Origin: Neodontobutis hainanensis
Taxonomy: Eukaryota > Chordata > Actinopteri > Gobiiformes > Odontobutidae
Reading direction: 5' to 3'
DNA length: 64,000 bases
NCBI GenBank assembly: GCA_024349245.1
Contig: JALDNG010000715.1
Span: 28,809 to 92,808, forward strand
In this document: piece by piece, positions 22,641 through 33,554 of the stretch
Layout of the letters: each line of letters begins with the position of its first letter
Numbering within the stretch: position 1 is the first letter of the stretch
Program-made: the position numbers and the translations under genes
Notes under the pieces: generated by a model
The model's input: only the letters and a program-made list of their open reading frames with translations
What the model was told of the DNA's origin: nothing
Databases searched by the model: none

Positions 22641-22817
22641 AAAGGAATGGTGAACTGATGCACCATTGAGGAGCCCCTGTGCTGCTTACAGTTATACTCG
22701 AGAGGACAGAGTTAAATTTCACATCGATCACAACAAGTGAAATTTAACTCTGTCCTCTCAAGTATAACTGTAAGCAGCACAGGGCTCCTCAATGGTGCAT
22801 CAGTTCACCATTCCTTT
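22641..22817. repeat. 82-bp inverted repeat at the Rex3 5' junction
   Basis: The left arm 22641-22722 is the reverse complement of 22737-22817, with one substitution (CGAG/CAAG) and one 1-bp indel (GGGG/GGG). The 14-bp spacer ATCGATCACAACAA (22723-22736) is a second copy of 22629-22642. The right arm is ordinary LINE RT sequence and the left arm is an inverted copy of it. Confidence 0.95.
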
Positions 22818-23789
22818 TCACTCTGTATACTAATGACTGTGTCAGTTCTCAGCCTAACCAATATGTAATCGAGTTTTCAGATGATACCGTTATCCTCAGT
22901 CTGCTCACAAAAACTTAAATAACCATAAAACTGCTGTGGATGTATTTGTGCACTGGTGCGATACCAATAGACTGCTCATCAACACAAGTAAGACTGTGGA
23001 GACGCTGCTCGACCCCAGATCAGTGGGGGATTGGTGCCCAGTGACTATTCATGGAAACACCATCAAACAGGTCACGTCCTTCAAATACCTGGGCGTGCAC
23101 ATCGACGGCGACCTCAGCTGGCACACGCAGGTGGAGAGTGTTTGTGCCAGAGTCCACCAACGCCTCCATTTTCTAAGACGTCTCCGACTGTTTGGTGTCT
23201 GTAAAAACATCATGACAATCGTCTACAGAGCAACTATAGAGTCTATTCTTAGGTACGATATCACCTGCTGGTTTGGAAATCTTACAGTTAAATCCAAAGC
23301 TCAAATTTACAATCTAGTTAAAACAGCAAGTAATATAATGGGCACTCCTGCTCCACTGACCCCACAGGAGATGTTCGAGCAGGCTGTCATCAGGCCAACA
23401 ATATTCTGTCTGACACATCTCATGTACTGTATGATGAATATGTTATAATAAATTCAGGAGGTACAGGGTTCCACTCTGCAAACACAATCAGCTTAAAAAC
23501 TCGTTCATCCCTCTCTCAAAAAAGCTTACTAACAAGCGGTTTTGTGAACGCAAACATAAAGGGCACTCGAGGTCGATGATTTCATCAAATCTATGATTTC
23601 AGATGTTTTTTGGTGGTCTCCTACAAGACCACCACTGGCTCCGCCCCCTCATGCCTTCACTCACTGATACAGACCTATGTTTCTACCAGATCCCTGCGCT
23701 CTGCAAAATTGCTTTCATTGTTTTCTTTATTTGTAAGTCACTTTGGATAAAAGCATCTGCTAAATGACTAAATGTAAATGTAAATGTCT

Positions 23790-25410
23790 TAGGTCTAAAG
23801 CAGGTCTAAACAGATCTAAAGCAGGTCTGAACAGGTCTAAAGCAGGTCTGAGCAGGTCTAAAGCAAGACTGAACAGGTCTAAAGCAGGTCTGAACAGATC
23901 TAAAGCAGGTCTGAACAGGTCTAAAGCAGGTCTGAACAGGTCTACAGCAGGTCTGAACAGGTCTAAAGCAGGTCTGAACAGGTCTAAAGCAGGTCTGAGC
24001 AGGTCTAAAGCAAGACTGAACAGGTCTAAAGCAGGTCTGAACAGATCTAAAGCAGGTCTGAACAGGTCTAAAGCAGGTCTGAACAGGTCTAAAGCAGTTC
24101 TAAAGCAGGTCTAAACAGGTCTAAAGTAGGTCTGAACAGGTCTAAAGTAGGTCTGAACAGGTCTAAAGCAGGTCTGAACAGGTCTAAAGTAGGTCTGAAC
24201 AGGTCTAAAGCAGGTCTGAACAGGTCTATAGCAGGTCTGAACAGGTCTATAGCAGGTCCGAACAGGTCTAAACAGGTCTATAGCAGGTCTGAACAGGTCT
24301 AAAGCAGGTCTGAACAGGTCTAAAGCAGTTCTGAACAGGTCTAAAGCTGTTCTGAACAGGTCTAAAGTAAGTCTGAACAGGGCTAAAGCAGGTCTGAACA
24401 GGTCTATAGCAGGTCTGAACAGGTCTAAAGCAGTTCTGAACAGGTCTAAAGTAAGTCTGAACAGTTCTAAAGAAGGTCTGAACAGGTCTAAAGTAGGTCT
24501 GAACAGGTCTAAAGTAAGTCTGAACAGGTCTAAAGCAGGTCTGAACAGATCTAAAGCAGGTCTGAACAGGTTTATAGCTGGTCTGAACAGGTCTAAAGCA
24601 TGTCTGAACAGGTCTAAAGCAGTTCTGAACAGGTCTAAAGTAAGTCTGAACAGGTCTAAAGCAGGTCTGAACAGGTCTATAGCAGGTCTGAACAGGTCTA
24701 AAGCAGTTCTGAACAGGTCTAAAGTAAGTCTGAACAGGTCTAAAGAAGGTCTGAACAGGTCTAAAGCAGGTCTGAACAGGTCTAAAGTAAGTCTGAACAG
24801 GTCTAAAGCAGGTCTGAACAGGTCTAAAGCAGGTCTGAACAGGTCTAAAGTAAGTCTGAACAGGTCTAAAGAAGGTCTGAACAGGTCTAAAGGAGGTCTG
24901 AACAGGTCTAAAGGAGGTCTGAACAGGTCTAAAGCAGGTCTGAACAGGTCTAAAGCAGGTCTGAACAGGTCTATAGCAGGTCTGAACAGGTCTATAGCAG
25001 GTCTGAACAGGTCTATAGCAGGTCTGAACAGGTCTATAGCAGGTCTGAACAGGTCTATAGCAGGTCTGAACAGGTCTATAGCAGGTCTGAACAGGTCTAT
25101 AGCAGGTCTGAACAGGTCTATAGCAGGTCTGAACAGGTCTATAGCAGGTCTGAACAGGTCTATAGCAGGTCTGAACAGGTCTAAAGCAGTTCTGAACAGG
25201 TCTAAAGTAAGTCTGAACAGGTCTAAAGAAGGTCTGAACAGGTCTAAAGTAAGTCTGAACAGGTCTAAAGGAGGTCTGAACAGGTCTAAAGTAAGTCTGA
25301 ACAGGTCTAAAGCAGGTCTGAACAGGTCTAAAGCAGGTCTGAACAGGTCTAAAGTAAGTCTGAACAGGTCTAAAGCAGGTCTGAACAGGTCTAAAGCAGG
25401 TCTGAACAGA
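23790..25410. repeat. 21-bp minisatellite, about 77 copies
   Basis: The unit is AGGTCTAAAGCAGGTCTGAAC (20 bases shown as AGGTCTAAAGCAGGTCTGAA plus C). Variants are CTATAG, AAGTAAGTC and AAGGAGG. A homogeneous block of ten CTATAG-type units lies at about 24970-25170. It begins directly at the 3' tail of the LINE ending at 23788. Because 21 is a multiple of 3, a 434-codon minus-strand frame with a 7-residue periodicity stays open. It is not judged to be a gene. Confidence 0.95.
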
Positions 25411-26900
25411 CTCAATAACCTGATCTCAGTCCAGTCAAGGATCCTTCCACTTCACGTAAGACAAATTTAAGTCAGAAAGACCTGGAGCTTTACTGGGGCA
25501 CAGGCAGCTTTTAATAATTTTACCTTTTCTCATAGAAGCCTGTGTCCGCTATGTTTAGCTCACTATTCCTTGAACAGGGTACAATAGATATTTGCAGAGG
25601 TTTATGGACATTTATATAAACATTTTATTTAAACTTTTAACAGGCCATTTTTTAAACATTTGAACAAATATACTTCCTTGAGAACCAATAAACTAGCGCC
25701 AGTTTTTCAGTTTTGCAAACCTGTCCACAACTTTAGTCTCTCCTCCTTCAACATTACCACATGTTGTAAACATTACCTCATTAGGCTGCAATACAGTAAC
25801 TGAAGAGCTAACATTTCAGCTTCACATCTACATAATTCAGGCAGACCTGTTAGAGATTTTGCAAGTAATTACAGGTTGTCAAATTGTAAATGACCAAACA
25901 AGGCATGATATTGTAACTAAAGGCCAACTCTTTTACATAAGCTAAGGTTTATTAAAATGTCTATTTCTACTAAGAGGAAGTATTTTTATGTCATGTAGCT
26001 GGACCCAGCCGTGCATGTCACACCAAGACGTCTCAGAACAACCAAGTTCCTGTTTTAGGCTGGATGCAGAAATATAACCATATATGGACTTGTTATCTTA
26101 TAGTTTCTCTTTCTTTCTCAGTGCAGAAAGATAAGACTATATATGGACTTGTGTTAACTGCTAAACCCGCCCTGCGCGGTTGGGAGAGGCAGACTGTATG
26201 TAAAATTCTGCCTGTTGAATAAAGCAAACGGTGGGCAGTGGCGGTCTGGGAGATCTCAGTAAGATGTAAGTGGAAGTGCCAGTTAGGCCCCACATTCTTA
26301 CTGATGGTGGAAGAGCCTGATAGGCGCCAAATTATTGCATGCAATTATAGCATGTTAAAACTTAAGGATGAGTCTGACACTGCATTTAATCCTGAAATTG
26401 CCTAGGAGGTTGATCTCCAGATAAATCTGTTTATCTCTACACTGTTTTGTGTATTGATTCCTTGACAAGAGCTGAACTGATTAGGAATAAGAGTAACAAT
26501 AAGAGGTTTTAATTGTGTATTTTTTAATTAAAAGACTGGACAATCATGCTGTCATATGTAGTTGGAACAGTGCGACTAACACAAACCTGCTATCTGAAAT
26601 TAGGATTTTACTACGAGACAGCGATACACAGAAAATGATGTCTGTGGCTCTGACAAGCCAGCCTAAAGCAATGCACTTTTAAAATGACAGCAGCAGGAGT
26701 GTGGTTTAAGAGAGGCCTGTCAGATTTGAGGTGTGACACTAAGCTGAGCTTATATCTCTAAAGGGAGGAGTTTCTCCTGAAACCAGACCTGATGGACCAG
26801 GTTGTTCTGTTCTCACCGTCGTTAGTCATGAAAGGGAGGTGTGACTCCTGATGTGAGATTCGTTAAGGCTCAGGAGAGTCGTTAGTGATCAGGTGCAGGG
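25411..26900. other. Unassigned intergenic sequence
   Basis: No gene was recognised. A stretch at about 26040-26300 has duplicated ATATATGGACTTGTT words and a GAATAAAGC signal, and may be LTR-derived. The boundaries could not be defined. Confidence 0.4.
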
Positions 26901-26904
26901 TCAT

Positions 26905-27480
26905 AGTGTCTTTGTTCTATTCAGGTGCTTTGTTGGTTCTACGGTGAAGCTCTTTTGTTTTAGGTTTAAGAACACTGTTGTAAATACTAGGCAACATAAA
27001 TCTGAGGCACCTCCTCTGTTCAATGAAGGCTTTTCCATTTTCACAAAAATGGCTTCCTTCAGCCCTCTCTCAAACCATCTGGCCTCTCTGGACAAAATTT
27101 GGACATTGCTGTCCTCAAAGGAATGTCCTTTCTCTTTGAGGTGGAGGTGGACTCAGACTCAGGTCCAGGATTGTCTCTTCTGTGCTGATACATCCTCTTG
27201 TGAAGCTGTTGTTTAGTTTCTCCAACATAACTGTGACTGCACTCTTCACTGAACTGTATAAACTACATTACTCTGTTTGTGGGGGTCTTGTCTTTAGGAC
27301 GGACCAGTTTTTGACACAGCGTGTTCACTGGTTTAAAGTGGACTGGAATGTTGTTTTTGTAGAAAAGTTTTTCAGATAAACCAGACACATAAGGAATAAC
27401 TACACCCTTTCCTTTTGTCCCTGGTTTCTGTCTGCCAGGAAACTGGCAGACTGTAGAAATCATCTTAGATTTAACCTATG
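26905..27480 (-). mobile_element. Penelope-like element, inverted GIY-YIG endonuclease fragment
   Basis: Minus-strand translation gives the RT-endonuclease linker (VIPYVSGLSEKL, IPVHFKPVNTL, LVRPKDKTP). Then comes a GIY-YIG-like segment with YVGETKQQLHKRM, and an end with RWFERGLKEAIFVK and PSLNRGG. It is back-to-back with the plus-strand Penelope RT starting near 27500. Frames are broken by small indels. Confidence 0.8.
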
Positions 27481-28313
27481 ATGCAGACAAAGCAAGCTAA
27501 TTCCTAAAAGCCTACGAGTGGGTTCTGCTGTTAAGGGACACAGGGCTGAAAACATTGTACACCTGGCCCAGACCCACCTTTTGTGTGAAAGGATCAGACA
27601 TACATACTTTACTATAGATAACCTCCAGACCAAGTTAGATTTCCTACAGAAACAACTTGCAGCATTGGTTCCAGGGGATGTCTTACAAGAGATTCAAAAA
27701 GTTCCAGATTTTAGTTAATGGACAACAACGGCACAATCCGGACCTTCCGAGGTGCAACAAGGATACTACACAAGCCACTAGGGACAGATTGGTAAACAAC
27801 CTCTCGGATAAAGTTTTCTTCCAAACTGAAAATGAGGTTCTTGAAAAAGGGCTTAATTTCTCAGTTGCTCTGAGGCACATCCCTACAGTAGACCTCATTA
27901 CAGCAACAGAATCAGCCGTAAGGAACAATAAATTGTCTATAAATGAAGCTGAAGAACTGGGACTCAAGGTCACAGCTGCACTGGCCAGTGCCAAACCACC
28001 CCTTCAATATCACCTCAGAGCAAAGGAGGGCTTTGTCAGCACTGGAGAAGGACCATAGCATCACCATTCTGCAGCAGACAAAGGAAGATGCACTGTGATC
28101 CTGAACACAGATGACTATGAGTCCAGTATCAACAGCTTACTCAGTGACACCAGCACCTATGAGACACTGAGAAGAGATCCAACAAGTGGGTACAAGAAGG
28201 TCATAGACTGTCTGCAGAGCCTGGAGAAGGACCAAGTCATTAATCAACCTCTGTACTACAGGCTGTAACCTGGGAACACCACTCCATGCATATATGGCTT
28301 ACCCAAAATACAC

Positions 28314-28513
28314 ATTTACATTTATTCATTTAGCTGACGCTTTTATCCAAAGCGACTTACATTGTTCTACAGTAGTTACCAGTGTTACAGCCACTGGAGG
28401 CAGGGTGGGTTAAGTGTCTTGACCAAGGACACAACAACAGTATGAACTGTGGGGAGAGTGGGAATCGAACCACCTACCTTCCGGTTGAAAAACGACTGCT
28501 CTACCCACTGAGC
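28314..28513 (-). mobile_element. tRNA-derived SINE inside the Penelope RT
   Basis: An inverted SINE (tail first, head near 28510) is flanked by 5-bp repeats TACAC at 28309-28313 and 28514-28518. Removing it rejoins the RT words PKIH and KEDIPL. Confidence 0.88.
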
Positions 28514-28847
28514 TACACAAAGAAGACATTCCACTACGACCCATAGAAAGCTGCACAGATTCAGCCAAACACCTGGCTACCATTTTGGCAAGATCAAACA
28601 TCTACAACTAGACACAGACGAGACAATTGTCTCTTTTGATGTCACATCACTCTTTACCTGCAGACCCACCAAAGAAGCACTCGTGGTTGTAAGGAAGAGA
28701 TTACTAGAGGACACATCTTTACAGGACAAACCTCACCCCGGACCATATCTGCAGTTTACTGGTGATATGCTTGAACACTACTTATTTCCATTTCAGAGGT
28801 AACTTCTACAAAAACATGGCTCTGCCACGGGATTACCTGTCTCCCTG

Positions 28848-29572
28848 ATTGTGGCTCACCTGTACCTGGAGGGAGTATTGTGGCTCACCTGTACATGGAG
28901 GGAGTATTGTGGCTCACCTGTACCTGGAGGAAGTATTGTGGCTCACCTGTACCTGGAGGGAGTATTGTGGCTCACCTGTACCTGGAGGAAGTATTGTGGC
29001 TCACCTGTACCTGGAGGGAGTATTGTGGCTCACCTGTACCTGGAGGAAGTATTGTGGCTCACCTGTACCTGGAGGAAGTATTGTGGCTCACCTGTACCTG
29101 GAGGGAGTATTGTGGCTCACCTGTACCTGGAGGAAGTATTGTGGCTCACCTGTACCTGGAGAAAGTATTGTGGCTCACCTGTACCTGGAGGAGGTATTGT
29201 GGCTCACCTGTACCTGGAGGAAGTATTGTGGCTCACCTGTACCTGGAGGAAGTATTGTGGCTCACCTGTACCTGGAGGAAGTATTGTGGCTCACCTGTAC
29301 CTGGAGGAAGTATTGTGGCTCACCTGTACCTGGAGGGAGTATTGTGGCTCACCTGTACCTGGAGGAAGTATTGTGGCTCACCTGTACCTGGAGGAAGTAT
29401 TGTGGCTCACCTGTACCTGGAGGAAGTATTGTGGCTCACCTGTACCTGGAGGAAGTATTGTGGCTCACTTGTACCTGGAGGAAGTATTGTGGCTCACCTG
29501 TACCTGGAGGAAGTATTGTGGCTCACCTGTACCTGGAGGAAGTATTGTGGCTCACCTGTACCTGGAGGAAGT
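28848..29572. repeat. 29-bp minisatellite made from a Penelope RT motif, 25 copies
   Basis: The unit ATTGTGGCTCACCTGTACCT plus GGAGGAAGT encodes IVAHLYLEEV, the RT segment just before the catalytic box. Copies start every 29 bp from 28848 to 29544 without indels. Substitutions are few (GGAGGGAGT, ACATGG in copy 2, GAGAAAG). The unit has no stop in any forward frame, so three long overlapping frames exist. Confidence 0.97.
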
Positions 29573-30130
29573 GTGCAGGTGCAGTGCCCAGTCACTGGTT
29601 CAGATATGTTGATGACACGTGGGTCAAGATCAGAACCCAGGAAGTAGAAGCCTTCACACAACACATCAATGCAGTGGACAAGAACATCAAGTTCTCCCGT
29701 GAAGACGCCATAAACAACCGCCTGGCTTTCTTAGACTGTGCAGTGGTTATTTGTGAGGACAGGACTCTCCAAGTAGAAGTTTACAGGAAGCCTACACACA
29801 CAGATCAATATTTGTGTTTGATTCCCACCAGCCTCTGCAGCACAAGCTGGAGTCATCAGGACTCTTCAGCACAGAGCACAAGAGGTGCCCACTACCTCAG
29901 AAGGTAAACGGAAAGAAGAACAACACATCCGTAAAGCCCTGAGAGACTGTGGATACCCCAAATAGACTTTCAACAAAACCAAGAGGACACAGACACCAAA
30001 CAGACAGGAACCAGGGACAAAAGGGAAGTGTAGTTATCCCTTGTGTGTCTGGTTTATCTGAAAAACTTTAAAAGGATTTACTACAAACACAACATTCCAG
30101 TCCACTTTAAACCAGGAACACTCTGCGTCA

Positions 30131-31690
30131 AAAAAACAACGGGGAGATGTTTTGATTTACAATTATGTTATGTTGATTTACATCAACATAATTAATGTGT
30201 TTCCATGAAGTTGGCAAACGTAGAAGGTCCTAAACGCTGAGAAATCAAGACCCTTAAATGGTGAGATTCGCTTTGTCGAGACCCTGCCTGTATGTTTTAT
30301 GGTGAGATTGAAAGCCGAAAAAGTATATGTTCTGGTCAAGCCCCTTTAATTGATAGGTGAGACCTTAACGGGTCTAAGTCTGATATTAATCAGTGTTAAA
30401 GACTGCACTCTTGCTGGAATGTAAGCTTGATAGATAACCTACGTTCTGTAAGTTTTTATGGAATCTTTGAATCTGACTCCCACGAGGATCATGTGCGAGC
30501 TCTACGGTATAGAGAAGATAACCGATTACAATAAGTAGTATATGGTCTAGACGTAGCTGGTCAAACATTCTCGGCCGGATTTTGAACTCACGACCTTCTT
30601 GCTGTAAGGCAGGAGTGCTATCCACTCTGGCACGTGCACCCTAAGTTTATTTTAAATTTTATCTATTGAGATAGACCAAAGAGGAATTTGTAAATTGTAT
30701 TTGGAAATTCTACAAAACGTGACCTTAATATGACTGTAATGTATTTCTCCGTGGAAAGATGAACCATTGCCGTTAGGGTTAGGGTTAGGGCAGACGAGAG
30801 GGCGCTGGCAGAGCAGGAGAGGAGGGAGGCCAAACCTGGGGCCGACGAGAGAAGGACCTTTGACTAAACAGGTCAGGAACATAAACACACAGGTACACAC
30901 ACAAACACATATGGGCACAGAAGTGACATGTGCTTTTGAATTATGATAATAGATAATGAATATCTGTTAAAGAACAGATATTGTATTATGTTTGAGTGAC
31001 ACGGCAGAGATGAGATTAAAGATTTAAAAAAATTTAAAGATCCAAAATCTTGGATTCAAAATAAAAGTACTGATTGGTATTTTGTGAAACAATTGTATGT
31101 ATCTATAAGTACGAGAACTAATAGAGGTCCTTAATATCAGAGTGGTTCAAACACGCACGGTATAACATTAATGAAAATTATCACTTTGTAATCAGAAGAA
31201 TTTAAATATGTGTCTTAAAGTTGAGATGTCCATGGCCTCCAGACTCATCGCCTGCAAAGCATTCTCAAAAAGGGTTTAATGGACATCAGCCCACTGAGCT
31301 ACTGCCGCCCTTTTATGAAAATTATGATATTTATGAAAATTGTTGCAATTTCTAAAGCCTTTCTCCAGTTTTAGGTAAATACACTGTGTACACACTAAAA
31401 GTGTCATCTGGATTATTTCATTTCTAATCCACTGTTGAAGCTTCGAGAGACACAGACCTAACTGTAAACATGCATGAACTTAAGTGTGTTTTAAATCCAT
31501 CTAAAACCCGTTCAAATCCCTCTAAAACTTGCTCAATAATTCCTATGAATACTTTTTGAAATATGAATATTTTTTAATCCATCTGACTTAACAGTTCTTT
31601 AAACTTGAATAAACTCTTTAAACACAGAACATTGTCACAAGTGACTTTTAAATAAAGCCTAAAACAACAACAAAAAAAATCTTTGAATAT
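30131..31690. other. Unassigned intergenic sequence with small repeat remnants
   Basis: Contains a tRNA-like SINE head on the minus strand (about 30545-30640, with GGATAGCACTCCTGCC and a B-box-like GGTCGTGAGTTCAA). Also present are three telomere-type TTAGGG units at 30773-30790 and a SINE head remnant (minus) at 31289-31310. No gene was recognised in the rest. Confidence 0.5.
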
Positions 31691-31698
31691 TTAAATTA

Positions 31699-31704
31699 TT
31701 TATT
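31699..31704 (-). terminator. aars2 polyadenylation signal
   Basis: TTTATT on the plus strand (AATAAA on the minus strand) lies 55 bp beyond the aars2 stop codon. Confidence 0.6.
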
Positions 31705-31758
31705 CAAACAGTTTCTTCTAAAACAAAGAAACACTGCTTGCTCCTGATTGGTCAATGG

Positions 31759-33519
31759 TCATTGTTGTGTTTTCTGTCGAGCGTAAAGCTCCGCCCACTC
31801 TTTCACCGCTGTGATGTCATCAGTGCTTGCCGTTCCCTTAGCGACGAGATCAGAGCCACCTGCGCTGCCATGGAACAGGTTACAGACAGCCATCGCCCAA
31901 TCAGACGCCAGCAGAGAGGCCCCGCCCTGGAACCAGCCAATCACAGATGAGCAAGGGTTTAGAGCTGAGCCAGTCTTGGTTCTGGGTCGGTCCTGGTCTG
32001 GTTAAGTCCTTGTCCTGGGTCAGTTCTGGTCCATTCCTGGTCTGGTTTAGACCTGGTCTGGTTCAGTCTGCTCTACCTTTGGGACTTGGCAGGCGCAGAT
32101 GATTTTTCCAGAATGCAGTTTGGCCAAAAGCATCACAAAAGAATCTGGAGCCAACGAAGAAAACCGGTTCACGGTCTTCATCAGGATCTGGAGGACAAGA
32201 CTAGGGTTAGACCTGATTTTTATTGTTTGTTTGTGTTTGTACCAAGCGTCTCTCATAGAACCTCCTAAATGGTCCTCGCGTAAGGGCGCCACCATACGAC
32301 AAAATACAGTGATATATCGCCGTCCACCAGAGGGCAGGTTCCAAAAGCGGAAATATAAGAAGAAACCCAATGGCGACTTTACAAGTGTAAAAGTCATGTT
32401 TACAGCCTGGTACAAAAGCTGGATTTTTGTATCCGTTCATGCTATCTTTGGGTTTCTCTGGATCAGTTCTAAAGTGGTTTTCCTCTTACCTGAGTGACAG
32501 ATCATTTTGTGTCTGTATTAACAATATTCTGTCTGAAATGACCCCTCTGTCATATGGAGTTCCTCAGGGCTCAGTCTTAGGTCCTCTTTTGTTTTTATTG
32601 TACATATGCCCTCTTAGTGAAATATTTCATGGTTTTAAAAATGTGTCTTATCACTTTTATGCTGATGACATTCAGTTGTACTGTTCTTTTAAAGACTCTG
32701 AGTTTTATAAACTTACTGAATTGTTGAACTGCTTGACTTGCTTAAAGAACTGGTTATGCAATAACTACCTACAGCTAAATACAAAAAGACTGAAACTTTA
32801 ATCTTTGCACCTGACCAAAAATACTTCAAATCAAACAACACCTTGGTTCCCTGGGTTCTTCCGTCCAGTCGAGCCTCAGAAACCTTGGTGTTCTGTTTGA
32901 CCAATCTATGTCTCTGGACAGTCATTCTAGACAGTTGGTCAAAAACTGTTTTTATCATCTAAGAAACATTTCTAAATTGAGAGTGTTATTGTCTAAATCT
33001 AACTTGGAGATGATTATTCATGCTTTTATTTCTTCTCGTCTTGATTATTGTAATTCTCTTTTATTTGTTTCAACAAATTGTCTCTGGGTCGGCTTCAAAT
33101 GGTGCAAAATGCTGCAGCCAGGCTTTTAACTGGAACCAACAGAAGGGCTCACATTTCACCGGTTTTAGCTTCACTTCATTGGCTTCCAGTCAAATTCAGG
33201 ATTGATTTTAAAATTTTAGTCTTGACTTTTAGAGCTCTACATGGACAGGCCCCCCAGTACATCACTGACCTGCTGACCCCTTACTCCTCCTCACGCACTC
33301 TTCGGTCTTCAGGTCAAAACCTTTTAATGGTCCCCAAAACACGTTTGAAAACCCGGGGTGACCGGTCTTTCCAAACAGTCGCCCCAGACTCTGGAACACC
33401 CTGCCCCTGTCACTGCAGTGGATATTTCTGTTGATTCTTTTAAAAGCAGCTGAAGACACTTTTATTTAAACAAGCTTTTAGTTGATTGGGCTTTTTATGT
33501 TTCAATATTCTGTGGTTTT

Positions 33520-33554
<35 letters not shown>

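Larger units (their letters stand above)
17590..23788 (+). mobile_element. CR1/L2/Rex1-group LINE split by an RTE/Rex3 insertion
   Basis: Left part 17590-18427: connection region and RT fingers with NDYRPVALTSNV and FIDFSSAFN. Right part 22723-23788: DDTVILSLLTKN, then an open segment 22936-23448 with the RT thumb (TSFKYLGVHIDGDLSWHTQ), a C-terminal piece and the 3' end GTAAGTCACTTTGGATAAAA with an AAATGTAAATG tail. The two parts join in register across the inserted Rex3. Stops and frameshifts show a dead copy. Its 3' tail closely matches the tail of the SINEs in this window. Confidence 0.85.
27500..30130 (+). mobile_element. Penelope-like retroelement, RT-bearing part (degenerate)
   Basis: In order: an N-terminal segment (GLNFSVALRHIPTVDLITA, about 27845-27900), RT motifs ADKGRCTVILNTDDY and YGLPKIHK, a SINE insertion, then TIVSFDVTSLFT and GLPVS-IVAHLYLEE. 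The last is expanded into a 29-bp array. After it come the catalytic WFRYVDDTWV and FLDCAV / VYRKPTHTDQYL, and a remnant of the linker (about 30009-30130) where the element stops before GIY-YIG. The order and the YRKPTHTDQYL signature are diagnostic of Penelope-like elements. Stops and frameshifts indicate a dead copy. Confidence 0.9.

Noticed and set aside
24111..25415. 434-codon minus-strand ORF with a LDLFRPA heptad
   Set aside because: Purely the translation of a 21-bp minisatellite. There is no conserved ends, no splice or promoter context, and the opposite strand is also open in part.
28849..29907. 352-, 253- and 255-codon overlapping ORFs as a gene
   Set aside because: They are frames of the 29-bp array inside a degenerate Penelope RT.
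30545..30640. tRNA gene on the minus strand
   Set aside because: A and B box-like words are present but the stems do not pair well. It looks like a SINE head.
30773..30790. Interstitial telomere site
   Set aside because: Only three TTAGGG units; this is expected by chance or from the GGTTAG-rich context.
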